Under the pieces are notes generated by a model. It searched no databases. It was not told the origin of the DNA and was given only the letters and a program-made list of their open reading frames with translations. A DNA stretch of 64,000 nucleotides from Chryseobacterium gleum (GTDB taxonomy: Bacteria > Bacteroidota > Bacteroidia > Flavobacteriales_D > Crocinitomicaceae). The DNA lies in contig CAMDFX010000001.1 of the NCBI GenBank assembly GCA_945897805.1, positions 1 through 64,000 of the forward strand, read 5' to 3'. A program made the position numbers and the translations under genes. Below, piece by piece: positions 28,358 to 38,784 of this stretch; the first letter of the stretch is position 1; each line of letters opens with the position of its first letter.

Positions 28358-29251
28358 TCAAAAGAATTTTACAACTTCAAATCTTAAAATGGATATGAAG
28401 TTTGTTGATACATCTCTGGTTAATATTGACGATATAAGTCCAGTTTTTAAATTGTAAATCACTTGAATATCAGTTACAAATCGATTGTTTTTGTAGATGT
28501 GTTTTTCAATTAAATTTCCAAATTCATCGTATTTAAAACGAATTTCTTGGTTCATTTTAGAATCTTTGAAATTTAGAATTTTGAAATTTGAAATCCAACC
28601 TTTGTCATTGTAATCATACTTATGAGTGATTATTTGATTTCCAAATTTTAGTTTTTCTTCTTTAGAAATTAGATAACCAGATGAATCAAGACTAGAAATA
28701 ATTTCTTTGTAAGGAAATCCATAGCTGTTATGAACGATAGCTTTTTCTGATTTGCCATTGGTTTCATATTTGAAGGTCTCGAAATTCAAGATCAAACTTC
28801 GCTCAAAACTTGGCACAAAAAATGTTCCTGCAGTATCGATATCTCTTCGATATTCTTCTTTTATTATTCGATTGTTAGAATCATAAAAATAATGCGTAGA
28901 ATAATATCCTGTCTGATTTTTCTTTCTGACAAAAGCTAAATTTCCGCTATTATTATAACTGTAGATGAGAAGATTCGTATCAATTTTTTGATTTTCAATA
29001 TTTGTTTCAAATGATTGAGTCAAATGTCCTTTGGTGTCAAAATCATACTGAAAAACTAAATCAGTTTCTCGCATGATATCACCCATTTTTTTGAAAGTAT
29101 AGGTTCCTTTTAAACTTTTGATTTTGTTGTTTTTAACGAACTGTTCATTAAAAAAGGGAATTTCAGAAAAAGCAGTACCTTTCGAATTATCGAGAAATTG
29201 TGATTTTCCAAACAGTGGAAACAATAAAATTAATAGCACAAACTTTTTCAC
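28358..29251 (-). CDS. Hypothetical secreted protein with YD/RHS-like repeats
   Basis: Signal peptide; repeated strands such as YDSNNRIIKEEY, YNDKGWISNFKI, YDEFGNLIEKHIY. Confidence 0.65.
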   Translation of the reverse strand: MKKFVLLILLFPLFGKSQFLDNSKGTAFSEIPFFNEQFVKNNKIKSLKGTYTFKKMGDIMRETDLVFQYDFDTKGHLTQSFETNIENQKIDTNLLIYSYNNSGNLAFVRKKNQTGYYSTHYFYDSNNRIIKEEYRRDIDTAGTFFVPSFERSLILNFETFKYETNGKSEKAIVHNSYGFPYKEIISSLDSSGYLISKEEKLKFGNQIITHKYDYNDKGWISNFKILNFKDSKMNQEIRFKYDEFGNLIEKHIYKNNRFVTDIQVIYNLKTGLISSILTRDVSTNFISILRFEVVKFF

Positions 29252-29426
29252 GGTACAAAAAAAAACAATTCAACGGCTAGTATTTTCACTATTGGATTTA
29301 ATTGTCCGCAAGTAATTGTTTATAAGATGATTTTGGAGTTTTTGTAACACTTTATTTCGGTTTTTGAGAAAATAAAACAAATGTGTTATTTTAAAACATT
29401 TCATTTCTTTGCCTTATCTTTGTTCC

Positions 29427-30572
29427 ATGCAGAAAAAGTGGTACGGAAAAGATTTTCGATTGGGCGTTTTAGGTGGCGGCCAATTGGGAAGAATGCTGAT
29501 TCAAGAAGCAGTAAACTATGATGTTTTTATTCATTGTTTAGATCCCGATGCACAAGCGCCATGTGTTGATTTAGCAAATTCTTTTACAATCGGTTCATTG
29601 ACTGATTTTGAAACAGTTTACAATTTCGGCCAAGACAAAGATGTATTGACCGTTGAAATTGAACATGTCAACATTGAAGCGCTGGAGAAATTGGTTTCAG
29701 AAGGAAAAAAAGTTTTTCCACAGCCACATATTTTGAAGATGGTTCAAGATAAAGGTTTGCAAAAACAATTTTATGTAGCCAATAATATTCCAACGCCCAA
29801 TTTTCACTTAGTTGAAAAAAAGAGTGAAATTCAAAATTTTCTCAACGAATTTCCTTTCATGCAAAAAATGCGCAAAGGTGGATATGATGGAAAAGGGGTG
29901 ACTGCACTAAAATCGCCAGCAGACCTGGTAAATGCCTTTGATGTGCCAAGTGTTTTGGAATCTTTTGTGGATTTTGAAAAAGAACTTTCGGTAATTGTTG
30001 CCAGAAATGAAAATGGTGAAACTGCTGTTTTTCCTGTGGTGGAATGCGAATTTAATCCCGAGGCAAATTTGGTTGAATTTCTTTTTGCTCCAGCAAATAT
30101 TTCCAATGAAATCGAAAAAGAGGCAGAAGCTTTGGCCATAAAAATTATCAATTCACTTGAAATGGTGGGAATTTTAGCTGTGGAATTATTCTTAACGAAA
30201 TCTGGAGAAATATTAGTCAATGAAATCGCCCCTCGTCCCCACAATAGCGGTCATCATACGATTGAGTGCAACGTGACATCTCAGTTTGAGCAGCACATGC
30301 GCAGTATTTTGAACTTACCTTTGGGTTCAACACGCATCATGCAGCCTGGCGTGATGATTAATTTGTTGGGAGAAAAAGGATTTGAAGGTCCTGCAATCTA
30401 TAGAAACTTGGAGGTTGCCATGGCTATTCCTGGTGTCAAAACACACATTTATGGAAAAGCAAGAACGAAATCTTTCCGAAAAATGGGTCATGTAACTATC
30501 ACCGCGGCAAATTTGGAAGAGGCAAAAAATACAGGTCGTGAAATCAAGAATTTGATTCGCGTAGAGGCATAA
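29427..30572 (+). CDS. purK: 5-(carboxyamino)imidazole ribonucleotide synthase
   Basis: LGVLGGGQLGRMLIQEA; KMRKGGYDGKGV; NEIAPRPHNSGHHTIE; start at internal ATG. Confidence 0.95.
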   Translation: MQKKWYGKDFRLGVLGGGQLGRMLIQEAVNYDVFIHCLDPDAQAPCVDLANSFTIGSLTDFETVYNFGQDKDVLTVEIEHVNIEALEKLVSEGKKVFPQPHILKMVQDKGLQKQFYVANNIPTPNFHLVEKKSEIQNFLNEFPFMQKMRKGGYDGKGVTALKSPADLVNAFDVPSVLESFVDFEKELSVIVARNENGETAVFPVVECEFNPEANLVEFLFAPANISNEIEKEAEALAIKIINSLEMVGILAVELFLTKSGEILVNEIAPRPHNSGHHTIECNVTSQFEQHMRSILNLPLGSTRIMQPGVMINLLGEKGFEGPAIYRNLEVAMAIPGVKTHIYGKARTKSFRKMGHVTITAANLEEAKNTGREIKNLIRVEA

Positions 30573-30593
30573 ATTATTAAAGAAAAACGAATT

Positions 30594-31070
30594 ATGGTAG
30601 GAATCATCATGGGAAGTAAATCTGATCTTCCAATAATGCAAGAAGCAGCAAACATCTTGAAAGAATTGGGTGTTGCTTATGAAATCAATGTCGTTTCGGC
30701 GCATAGAACTCCAGAATTGATGTTTGATTATGCTAAAAATGCCCACAAAAGAGGAATCAAAGTAATTATTGCTGGGGCAGGTGGTGCTGCTCATTTGCCA
30801 GGAATGACGGCTTCTTTGACGCCGCTTCCTGTGATTGGTGTGCCGATAAAATCTAGTAATTCAATCGATGGTTGGGACAGTATTTTATCCATTCTGCAAA
30901 TGCCAAATGGAATTCCCGTTGCGACAGTTGCTTTAAATGCGGCAAAAAATGCAGGTATTTTAGCAGCAAAAATGATTGCTACATCAGATGAGAAATTATT
31001 GCAAAAATTAGCTGATTACATGGAAGAGTTGAAACAAGTAGTTTTGGAAAGTGGTAAAAATTTGAATTAA
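30594..31070 (+). CDS. purE: 5-(carboxyamino)imidazole ribonucleotide mutase
   Basis: [39 protein letters not shown]. Confidence 0.97.
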   Translation: MVGIIMGSKSDLPIMQEAANILKELGVAYEINVVSAHRTPELMFDYAKNAHKRGIKVIIAGAGGAAHLPGMTASLTPLPVIGVPIKSSNSIDGWDSILSILQMPNGIPVATVALNAAKNAGILAAKMIATSDEKLLQKLADYMEELKQVVLESGKNLN

Positions 31071-32377
31071 TCGTAAAGTAAATATTTTGCCCTTATTTTT
31101 CTAAACTCCTGAATTTCAGGCTTCCAAGATGCACGTATTTCCTTTACTGTCCAACCTTCATTGATTTGTTTCCGCAAGTCGGCCGTTCCAGCAAGCCTAT
31201 CGAAAAAGGCAGGTTGGTCAATAAATTGATTGCTGTCGCCTAACAATGATTTTGCTTCTATCAACCAATTTAAATTGATATCATAACTGCGTTTTTTCGT
31301 TAAAGAATTTAAATCATAGCCGTTGCACATTTTGTTTTCCCAAAGTGGATTTTTTGCTCCAAAACTAGAAATAGGAGTAAAAGTAAAGTCTGTTTTTGGA
31401 AAACTTGGATGACCAAAATATTCGAATGGCCTTTCTGTTCCTCTGCCTATACTTACAGAAGTGGCTTCAAATAAACACAAACTTGGATACAACGAAATCG
31501 CTGCATCTGACCTCAAATTTGGACTCGGTGGAATCGGAATGTTATACCTCATTTTGCGAGAATAATTCTTGCAGGGAACAATACTCAATCGGCAATGTAA
31601 ACTATCTGACAACCAACATTCATCATTCACCATTAGCGCATATTCCCCTATAGTCATTCCGTAAACAATTGGAACTGGGTGCATTCCGATAAATGATTTG
31701 TGCGAACTATCTCTAACTGGACCGTCAACAAAATGTCCGTTTGGATTTGGTCTGTCGAGCACAATCAACGGTTTATTATTTTCAGCGCAACTTTCCATCA
31801 CGTAGTGGAGCGTGGAAATATAAGTGTAGAATCTAACGCCAACATCTTGAATATCATAAATCACAACATCTACATCCTCCATTTGAGATGGTTTTGGTTT
31901 TTTGTTGGTTCCGTACAATGAAATCAGTGGCAAACCTGTTTTTAAATCCGTGCCGCTATACACTTTTTCACCTGCATCTGCATCGCCTCTAAAACCATGT
32001 TCAGGAGAAAATACTTTTTGGATAGTGATTCCTAGTGCAATTAAGGTGTCAACTAAATGCGAATTTCCAACGGTTGAAGTTTGATTTCCAACGATTGCAA
32101 CCCTTTTTCCTTTCAAAGAGTCGAGATACAAATTCATTCTTTCTCCTCCTAAAATGGGAATATTTGATCTGTATTTTTCCTCAACAAGTAGTTCTTGATT
32201 TTCATTTGGATCAATAACTACGTGTTTTTCGGCGTTACTTTTTTTCTCTTGAAATTCGTAATATTTCTTTTTTATGTTACAAGAAAAAATCAAAATCAAC
32301 AAAATACTTTTAAGGCACAAAAGCTTTGCGTACTTTAGCGACTTATTAGTAAATTCATTGAAATTCGAGTATTTCAT
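31067..32377 (-). CDS. DUF1343 family protein (NamZ-like exo-beta-N-acetylmuramidase)
   Basis: [57 protein letters not shown]; true start may be TTG at 32320 (lipobox LLILIFSC). Confidence 0.9.
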   Translation of the reverse strand: MKYSNFNEFTNKSLKYAKLLCLKSILLILIFSCNIKKKYYEFQEKKSNAEKHVVIDPNENQELLVEEKYRSNIPILGGERMNLYLDSLKGKRVAIVGNQTSTVGNSHLVDTLIALGITIQKVFSPEHGFRGDADAGEKVYSGTDLKTGLPLISLYGTNKKPKPSQMEDVDVVIYDIQDVGVRFYTYISTLHYVMESCAENNKPLIVLDRPNPNGHFVDGPVRDSSHKSFIGMHPVPIVYGMTIGEYALMVNDECWLSDSLHCRLSIVPCKNYSRKMRYNIPIPPSPNLRSDAAISLYPSLCLFEATSVSIGRGTERPFEYFGHPSFPKTDFTFTPISSFGAKNPLWENKMCNGYDLNSLTKKRSYDINLNWLIEAKSLLGDSNQFIDQPAFFDRLAGTADLRKQINEGWTVKEIRASWKPEIQEFRKIRAKYLLYD

Positions 32378-34016
32378 AGCGAGAAAAATCCTTAAAAATG
32401 AGGTCGAAGGTAAGAAAGTTTCTCGACCTATTGTCCGTATTTCTATAATTAGTATCAGTCTAGCAATGTTAGTAAATCTGATTACTGTTGCGGTAGTGAC
32501 TGGTTTTCAGAAGGAAGTGAGAGACAAAGTTATTGGATTTGGAGCACATGCCGTGGTGACAAAATCTGGTGAAGCTTCTATTTTTGAAAGTGATCCAATT
32601 TTGAAAGACCAATTTTTTTATCCAACATTAGAATTATCGCAAGAAGTTAAGCACATTCAAGCAGTTGCATACAAACCAGCTTTACTTCAATCTGACGCTG
32701 ATGGAATTGCTACGCAAGAAATTCAGGGAATTATGATGAAAGGGGTTGACGAACGATATGATTGGTCATTTTTTAAGCAGCATTTAATTTCAGGTCGAAT
32801 TCCAAACATTCAAAAAGATTCTATTTCAGATGAAATAATTATTTCAAAAAAGATTGCCAAAGATTTGAATTACAAAGTGGGAGACGAAGCACGAACATTT
32901 TTTGTGAAAAATAAACCGATTAAGAAAATGTTTCAAATTGTGGGCATTTTTGAAACGGGTTTGGAAGATTTTGACCGCGAAATAGTTTTGGGTGATATTC
33001 AGCAAATTCAAAAGCTAAATGATTGGGGAATTCAAGCATCAATTATTGTTTCTGATAGTTTGGTTAATGGATATTTAATCATTGAGGGTGAGGCAGTTGG
33101 TGGAAATGGAAATTATCGCTACGATTGGGGAAGAGGATATGAGAATTACAAAGGATTTACATTTTTCCCAAAAAAAGACACAATTATTCGCTTAATTGCC
33201 TCAGATTATTGGACGTATTTAGATGGCGATGGCGAACAAACAAGCGTTCCAGATACAGCATATTTGAAAGTGACTATTTCTGGAGATAAGGCTTCACTTT
33301 TTCCCTATGACATGGATTCAGACAGTAAAATCGCTAAAAAATATTTGGATGAGGAAGGTTATCAATTCGAAATTTCAGCTGGTCCCAAGAAAATTAAATT
33401 TCATAAAATCGATGGAAAAGGAAGTTTTCAAAAGTATGTAGGTGCATTTGAGTTTACTTTACGAGATTGGAATTTATTGCAAGAGGATGTCAAATTCTTG
33501 AAAAAGCAAATTCAATTTCAGCAGCCCAACGGAGAAGATTTGCGCGTAACAAGTATTGTTGACAGTCAAAGTGATATTTTTGTTTGGTTGGGATTTTTGG
33601 ATATCAACGTTTATATTATCTTGGTTTTGATGATAATAATCGGCGTAATCAACATGGGCTCAGCATTGTTGGTAATGATTTTAGTCAAAACAAATTTCAT
33701 TGGCATGTTGAAGGCTTTGGGTGCCAAAAATTGGAGCATTCGGAAAATCTTTTTATATCAAGCTGGATTTTTGATTTTGCGCGGGATGTTTTGGGGAAAT
33801 TTAATAGGAATTGGATTGTGTTTATTACAAAAGTATTTCCATGTCCTCAAATTAAATCCAGAAGTTTATTATTTAAATGCTGTTCCAATTGATATCAACA
33901 TTTTTTCCATATTGATATTGAATGCAGCAACTTTGAGTGTCTGTTTGTTAGCCTTGATTATTCCTTCTTATGTAATCACAAGGATTTCGCCAGTGAAAGC
34001 AATTCGATTTAATTGA
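32274..34016 (+). CDS. ABC transporter permease, LolC/E (FtsX) family with large periplasmic insertion
   Basis: [39 protein letters not shown]-terminal YVITRISPVKAIRFN; true start may be TTG at 32358. Confidence 0.9.
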   Translation: MLQEKIKINKILLRHKSFAYFSDLLVNSLKFEYFIARKILKNEVEGKKVSRPIVRISIISISLAMLVNLITVAVVTGFQKEVRDKVIGFGAHAVVTKSGEASIFESDPILKDQFFYPTLELSQEVKHIQAVAYKPALLQSDADGIATQEIQGIMMKGVDERYDWSFFKQHLISGRIPNIQKDSISDEIIISKKIAKDLNYKVGDEARTFFVKNKPIKKMFQIVGIFETGLEDFDREIVLGDIQQIQKLNDWGIQASIIVSDSLVNGYLIIEGEAVGGNGNYRYDWGRGYENYKGFTFFPKKDTIIRLIASDYWTYLDGDGEQTSVPDTAYLKVTISGDKASLFPYDMDSDSKIAKKYLDEEGYQFEISAGPKKIKFHKIDGKGSFQKYVGAFEFTLRDWNLLQEDVKFLKKQIQFQQPNGEDLRVTSIVDSQSDIFVWLGFLDINVYIILVLMIIIGVINMGSALLVMILVKTNFIGMLKALGAKNWSIRKIFLYQAGFLILRGMFWGNLIGIGLCLLQKYFHVLKLNPEVYYLNAVPIDINIFSILILNAATLSVCLLALIIPSYVITRISPVKAIRFN

Positions 34017-34018
34017 AT

Positions 34019-34597
34019 TTATTCCATGCAATTACAAGGTGCGTCAAACTCAATGCGCATCCAAGGCAATCTTTCTTTCCAGCGCACATGAAAACTTGGA
34101 GGATAAGCAATGCCATGTAAGCTCAATGTTTTTAAATTTGTCATCAGCACGAAAGCTTCAGGAAATGAGCCAACTGGTGTGTCCGACAAATCTAAATAGT
34201 TGAGATTATTTGCATATTGAATACATTCTGGAATTTGCGTAAAATTATTTCTACTCAAAATTAATTTTTCTAATTTTTTCATTGAACAAACCTGAATTGG
34301 AAAAATCGCAAATTTATTTTTATCTAAATTGAGTTCCGTTAGATTTTCGAAGTCTTTGATAAAATCAGGTAGATGGGTAAATTTATTCTTGCTCAAATCT
34401 AATTTTTGAATATTTATAAACTTCTTCAATGCTTGAGGCAAAGTATCTATTTTCAATTTTTCAAAAGAAATTGCAAAAACAGAGTCGGGATTTGCATTCA
34501 GTGCTTCTTCCCAAGAATAAACCTTGATTGGTTTATTTGCTATGAGCGCGAATGATTGAATGCTAATGGCTAAAAATAGAACGAACAGTTTTTTCAT
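34019..34597 (-). CDS. Leucine-rich repeat secreted protein
   Basis: Signal peptide; LDLSKNKFTHLPDFIKDFENLTELNLDKNKFAIFP repeats. Confidence 0.88.
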   Translation of the reverse strand: MKKLFVLFLAISIQSFALIANKPIKVYSWEEALNANPDSVFAISFEKLKIDTLPQALKKFINIQKLDLSKNKFTHLPDFIKDFENLTELNLDKNKFAIFPIQVCSMKKLEKLILSRNNFTQIPECIQYANNLNYLDLSDTPVGSFPEAFVLMTNLKTLSLHGIAYPPSFHVRWKERLPWMRIEFDAPCNCME

Positions 34598-35498
34598 CTT
34601 CTTGCAATTGAGCGCGCAACACTTCTAGTGATTGAAAGCGATGTTCTCCGCGAATTCTTTGTAACAAATATACTTTTATTCTTTGATCATAAATTGGCTC
34701 AGAAAAATCAAAAATAAAAACTTCAATTTTAATTTCTTCAGAATCAGTAACCGTTGGTCTGATGCCAATATTCATCATTCCTTCCAATTTCCGTTGGTCT
34801 GCTAAAACTATTTCAACGGCATAAACACCAATTGCAGGAATAATTTTCAACGCATCGTCCACTTCAATATTTGCTGTAGGAAAACCAATCGTTCTACCAA
34901 TTTCATTTCCTAGCACCACTTTTCCTGAAATTTCAAATGGTTCATTCAAATAATTATTCGCCGTTTGAACATCGCCAATTTCTATTGCTTTCCTTATTTT
35001 GGTTGAGCTCACATTTATTTCATCTACTTCGTGCGCAGGTATTTCAATTACTTCAAAAGATAAATTTTCAGAAAGTTTTTGCAAATGTTTCAACGTTCCT
35101 TCTCTGTTTTTTCCGAATTGATGATCGTAGCCTACCACAATGGTTTTTACATGTAATTTCTCAATGAGATATTCTTTCACAAATTCATCAGCACTGAGAT
35201 TTGAAAATGCTTTCGTGAAAGGAAAAATAATCAAATGGTCTAAACCCAATCTTTCTAGATTTTCAATTTTTTCAGCTTCCGTTTGGATTAATTTTAATCC
35301 GTGATTCGTTGGATTAATGACCATTCTAGGATGCGGAAAAAAGGTAAACAACACCGTTTCGCCATTTGTTTTCTTCGCTTCAGATTTTAATCTTTCAATG
35401 ATTTTTTGATGTCCGAGATGAACACCATCAAAAGTTCCAATCGTCAAAACAGCATTTGGAATATTTCCAACTTCCTCAAAATCGCGGTAAACTTTCAC
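34563..35498 (-). CDS. ribF: Bifunctional riboflavin kinase/FAD synthetase
   Basis: VLTIGTFDGVHLGHQKII; ISSTKIR-like VSSTKIRKAI; GRTIGFPTANIE; GVYAVEI. Confidence 0.95.
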   Translation of the reverse strand: MKVYRDFEEVGNIPNAVLTIGTFDGVHLGHQKIIERLKSEAKKTNGETVLFTFFPHPRMVINPTNHGLKLIQTEAEKIENLERLGLDHLIIFPFTKAFSNLSADEFVKEYLIEKLHVKTIVVGYDHQFGKNREGTLKHLQKLSENLSFEVIEIPAHEVDEINVSSTKIRKAIEIGDVQTANNYLNEPFEISGKVVLGNEIGRTIGFPTANIEVDDALKIIPAIGVYAVEIVLADQRKLEGMMNIGIRPTVTDSEEIKIEVFIFDFSEPIYDQRIKVYLLQRIRGEHRFQSLEVLRAQLQEDEKTVRSIFSH

Positions 35499-35506
35499 TT
35501 AAAAAA

Positions 35507-37741
35507 TTAATTTTTGATGATTTTACGCGTAATTCCAGATTGAATATCTTGTACAAAATAGACACCATTTGTCAATGATTCTACATTTATTTCGGTACTT
35601 GACGAATCTAATTCAAACATCAATTTTCCCTGTAAATCAAAAAGCACAGCACCTTTATATAGATTATTGTCGACTTTCAGATGCACGGTATTATTTACAG
35701 GATTTGGATATACTTCAAATAGCGTTTTTGCAATTACAGTTTCTTGAATCCCCAAAGAAGCATCCAGGGCTGTTGAAAAAATTGGGCGAATCATTACTGA
35801 ACCTTCGAAAGAAGTATTTGGCCAAGTTGTGCCATTGTCAACACTGTAGAAAATCTTGTTTGAATTGATTGTATTTCTGTCAAAACCAATACATAATTTA
35901 TCCGCCTCTAATTGTCTCCAACCAACATAAAAAGTACCCGTTATTGCCAATTTAGCGGTGTCTTTTAGATAGTAATTGGTAAATTTATTTCTTTCATTTT
36001 CATATTTTGGTTGACGAGGGAAGAAAAAATTATCTTCGTAAATTACGTTTCCTGGTTTGCCATTATTATCGTCCCAAACAGTCAAAAGAAACAAATTATC
36101 TGAAACATCTTGCACACTCGGAACGAAATGCATTTGCACGCCAATCAGTGAATCCGCTTCATAAGGCGTAAATTGATAAGCAAGTCGTGATTGATTTCCT
36201 GTGGTGCCGTAAGCTTGTTCTGCAGAGCCGTCATCATAAGCGTAATAATTGGCAAAAACTTGTTTACCCGATGTGGAATCGTTTAAAGTAATTTGAGCGA
36301 AAGGCGCTGTTGCTGTTGCGTGTAAATCAAAAGTTTGATAGTCTCCAGTTTTTGTTTCATCAAAATGATAACCTGCTGAAAAATCATGGAAACTTTCGTA
36401 AAATGTTCTAGGCTGATAATTTTGCACAAGATCTTGATTTGTCAAAACCAACGTGCTCAAAGGAAAAGAACCTTCAGTTGCGCCACCATATTGAATCCAA
36501 GCCTCACCAATTTGACTATTTTCAGGAATATTACTTCCATTTCGCACAAAAATTCTTGCTGAATCGGTCATTTTATCAGTAAAATTATTTTTGTAATGAT
36601 CCCATGGAACAGAAGTATAATCTTTCAAAAATGATCCCAAAGGATAAACAAAAGCGAAATCTTTGAAAAGTGTATCTTGCGCACCAGAAAGTGCTCGTAA
36701 GTGCACGTAATCAATGTGAAAATGATCTAAACTTCCTGATAATCCGCTGTAACTTTTAAACCTAAATTGAAAAGCATTTTGGAAATATTTTGCATCTTGA
36801 ATGCGAATATGCACTTTTTTAAAATCTTCAACCGGTGCTCCAGTTGTTGACCAAGCTCTAAACCATTGATTGACGGTTGGCGCGTAAAATTCTAGGACCA
36901 AAGAATCTGTTTCTTCAGGAATATCTCCCAAACCTTCTGTTTGATAAAGAAAACTGAAATAAACTTCATTGGCATTGCTAACAGCTGACATATCAATCGG
37001 TTTTGAATGCAAAACATCAGCCAAGCCAACTGAACTAGATCCAAAGTTGTAAGGATAACCATTTTCATCTAAACCATCGAAAGTAACCACACCCAGAGTC
37101 CATGGATTTTTGGCAAAACGATAATTGTGATAGGCATAATTATCTAACCAATAAGCATTTTGATCGTTTATATTGGCGAAAAATTGCGTTGCAGAATCTT
37201 GTACAAAAAACGGTGGAACTTGCCAAACAGTATCCGGGTCATTTGGAAAATCTAGGGTATCGTAAATAATGTACGGCGGATAAACGGTGGTTTCATCGTA
37301 TACCGGCGGATAAACTAAAAAGCTGGTAATTTTAATTGTGTCAGAGGGCAGTGGCTCATTGATGCTCGTTCCTGATGCTTGAGATACAAGTCTTCTGAAA
37401 GTTGGAATATTTGAATATTTCGTATTTAATGGCAAAGGAAGATTTGTATTTCGGTTCAATAATTTATAGCGTTTGTCAAATGTTACAGATGGGTCAGAAT
37501 AATCTGCAACATATTTTTGAAAATGATCTTTAGAAAAATCATCCAAAATGGATTTAACTAGGGTTATTTCCAAAGTATCTGATGCATAAATGAAAGTAGA
37601 ATCAAAAGTCTCAGAACCAGATTTCATCGGTATTGGTTTGATAATATCTGCATTACTAGCAAGTGGATAAATACCTTCTCCTTGAGAAAAAGCAAATTGG
37701 AAAAATCCAAAAATTGCGGCAATTGTGACTGTAATTTTCAT
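35507..37741 (-). CDS. Large secreted protein with T9SS type A sorting domain
   Basis: Signal peptide; C-terminal FEVYPNPVNNTVHLKVDN..LTNGVYFVQDIQSGITRKIIKN. Confidence 0.88.
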   Translation of the reverse strand: MKITVTIAAIFGFFQFAFSQGEGIYPLASNADIIKPIPMKSGSETFDSTFIYASDTLEITLVKSILDDFSKDHFQKYVADYSDPSVTFDKRYKLLNRNTNLPLPLNTKYSNIPTFRRLVSQASGTSINEPLPSDTIKITSFLVYPPVYDETTVYPPYIIYDTLDFPNDPDTVWQVPPFFVQDSATQFFANINDQNAYWLDNYAYHNYRFAKNPWTLGVVTFDGLDENGYPYNFGSSSVGLADVLHSKPIDMSAVSNANEVYFSFLYQTEGLGDIPEETDSLVLEFYAPTVNQWFRAWSTTGAPVEDFKKVHIRIQDAKYFQNAFQFRFKSYSGLSGSLDHFHIDYVHLRALSGAQDTLFKDFAFVYPLGSFLKDYTSVPWDHYKNNFTDKMTDSARIFVRNGSNIPENSQIGEAWIQYGGATEGSFPLSTLVLTNQDLVQNYQPRTFYESFHDFSAGYHFDETKTGDYQTFDLHATATAPFAQITLNDSTSGKQVFANYYAYDDGSAEQAYGTTGNQSRLAYQFTPYEADSLIGVQMHFVPSVQDVSDNLFLLTVWDDNNGKPGNVIYEDNFFFPRQPKYENERNKFTNYYLKDTAKLAITGTFYVGWRQLEADKLCIGFDRNTINSNKIFYSVDNGTTWPNTSFEGSVMIRPIFSTALDASLGIQETVIAKTLFEVYPNPVNNTVHLKVDNNLYKGAVLFDLQGKLMFELDSSSTEINVESLTNGVYFVQDIQSGITRKIIKN

Positions 37742-37771
37742 TTAATGAAGCTTTTATTTCTGTCTTCGCAA

Positions 37772-38572
37772 TTATTCTGTACACCCATTTTTTTGCAATA
37801 ATAAAGTGATTGTGGTTCCTGCAGGACTCAATACACCGTCAATAAATTCAGGCGTTTGCGACATTACTTGCGCATTTAAGCTATCCTCAGCATTATTGCA
37901 ACCACTGTATGACTCAAATATGGTGATTGAAGACCATTCTGCTAAACGACTTTTGACTTCATTTATTGTCAAACAAGCTAAATCAGGAATTTGAATAGGT
38001 TCGCCTACTTGATTTTTTCCAACTACCAATTGAATAGTTGAACCAATCGGAATTCTTGTTCCTTCTTTGATTGTTGATCCTCTGTATTTTTGATTCAAAA
38101 CAGCCCCATCAGCCTCTCTGGTTGTTTCATATACAATGGTATATCTTATTCCACGGTTTTCAAGAACACGTTCTGCAAATCGCTGAGATTTATCAATTAA
38201 ACTTGGCATTTCGACCAATCTTGACCTTTTAGATACGCGTAATCGAATGATTCTGCCTTCTTTAACAAAGACATCTGTTGAATCGGTTGGTCTTGGATCT
38301 TGAGATAAAATGGTTCCTTCAGGTTTGTTCGGAGCATAAATTGAATCCAAAATTTCGTATTGTAAACCAGATTCTTCGATGATTCCTTTGATGTTATTTA
38401 CATTTTTTCCGAATAAAGAAGGAACTTCAATTTTTTGTCCGTGATTGGTAACGCTATCAAGCATTAAAACAGTTCCTCCAACAATAACAATATAAGCTAA
38501 AATCACCAATCCAAGGTGTTTAACAAAATGTTTAGACAAGATAAAATTTTTGAGCTTCGTTAAAAATTCCAT
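37772..38572 (-). CDS. PASTA domain-containing membrane protein
   Basis: One N-terminal TM followed by three PASTA-like repeats (VPSLFGKNVNNIKGIIEESGL; MPSLIDKSQRFAERVLENRG; IPDLACLTINEVKSRL). Confidence 0.88.
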   Translation of the reverse strand: MEFLTKLKNFILSKHFVKHLGLVILAYIVIVGGTVLMLDSVTNHGQKIEVPSLFGKNVNNIKGIIEESGLQYEILDSIYAPNKPEGTILSQDPRPTDSTDVFVKEGRIIRLRVSKRSRLVEMPSLIDKSQRFAERVLENRGIRYTIVYETTREADGAVLNQKYRGSTIKEGTRIPIGSTIQLVVGKNQVGEPIQIPDLACLTINEVKSRLAEWSSITIFESYSGCNNAEDSLNAQVMSQTPEFIDGVLSPAGTTITLLLQKNGCTE

Positions 38573-38784
38573 GAATGAAAGTCAATATGAGCAACAAATA
38601 TATAAATTACGACGGAGAAAATCTCACTTAGAGTTATTTATCAAGTTGAATATCGTTTTTATCCAATTTTTTTTGCTGAAAACTTTTGAAACTTACGAAT
38701 TTTCGCCAATTTTTCAAATGTACCTTTGTTTGTGGTTTTCTTTTTGATCAAAGAAAATTATTTGTTGTATCTCAAATTAGAAGT

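Noticed and set aside
30327-30794. 155-aa minus ORF across purK/purE
   Set aside because: Shadow ORF opposite two well-recognised purine genes.
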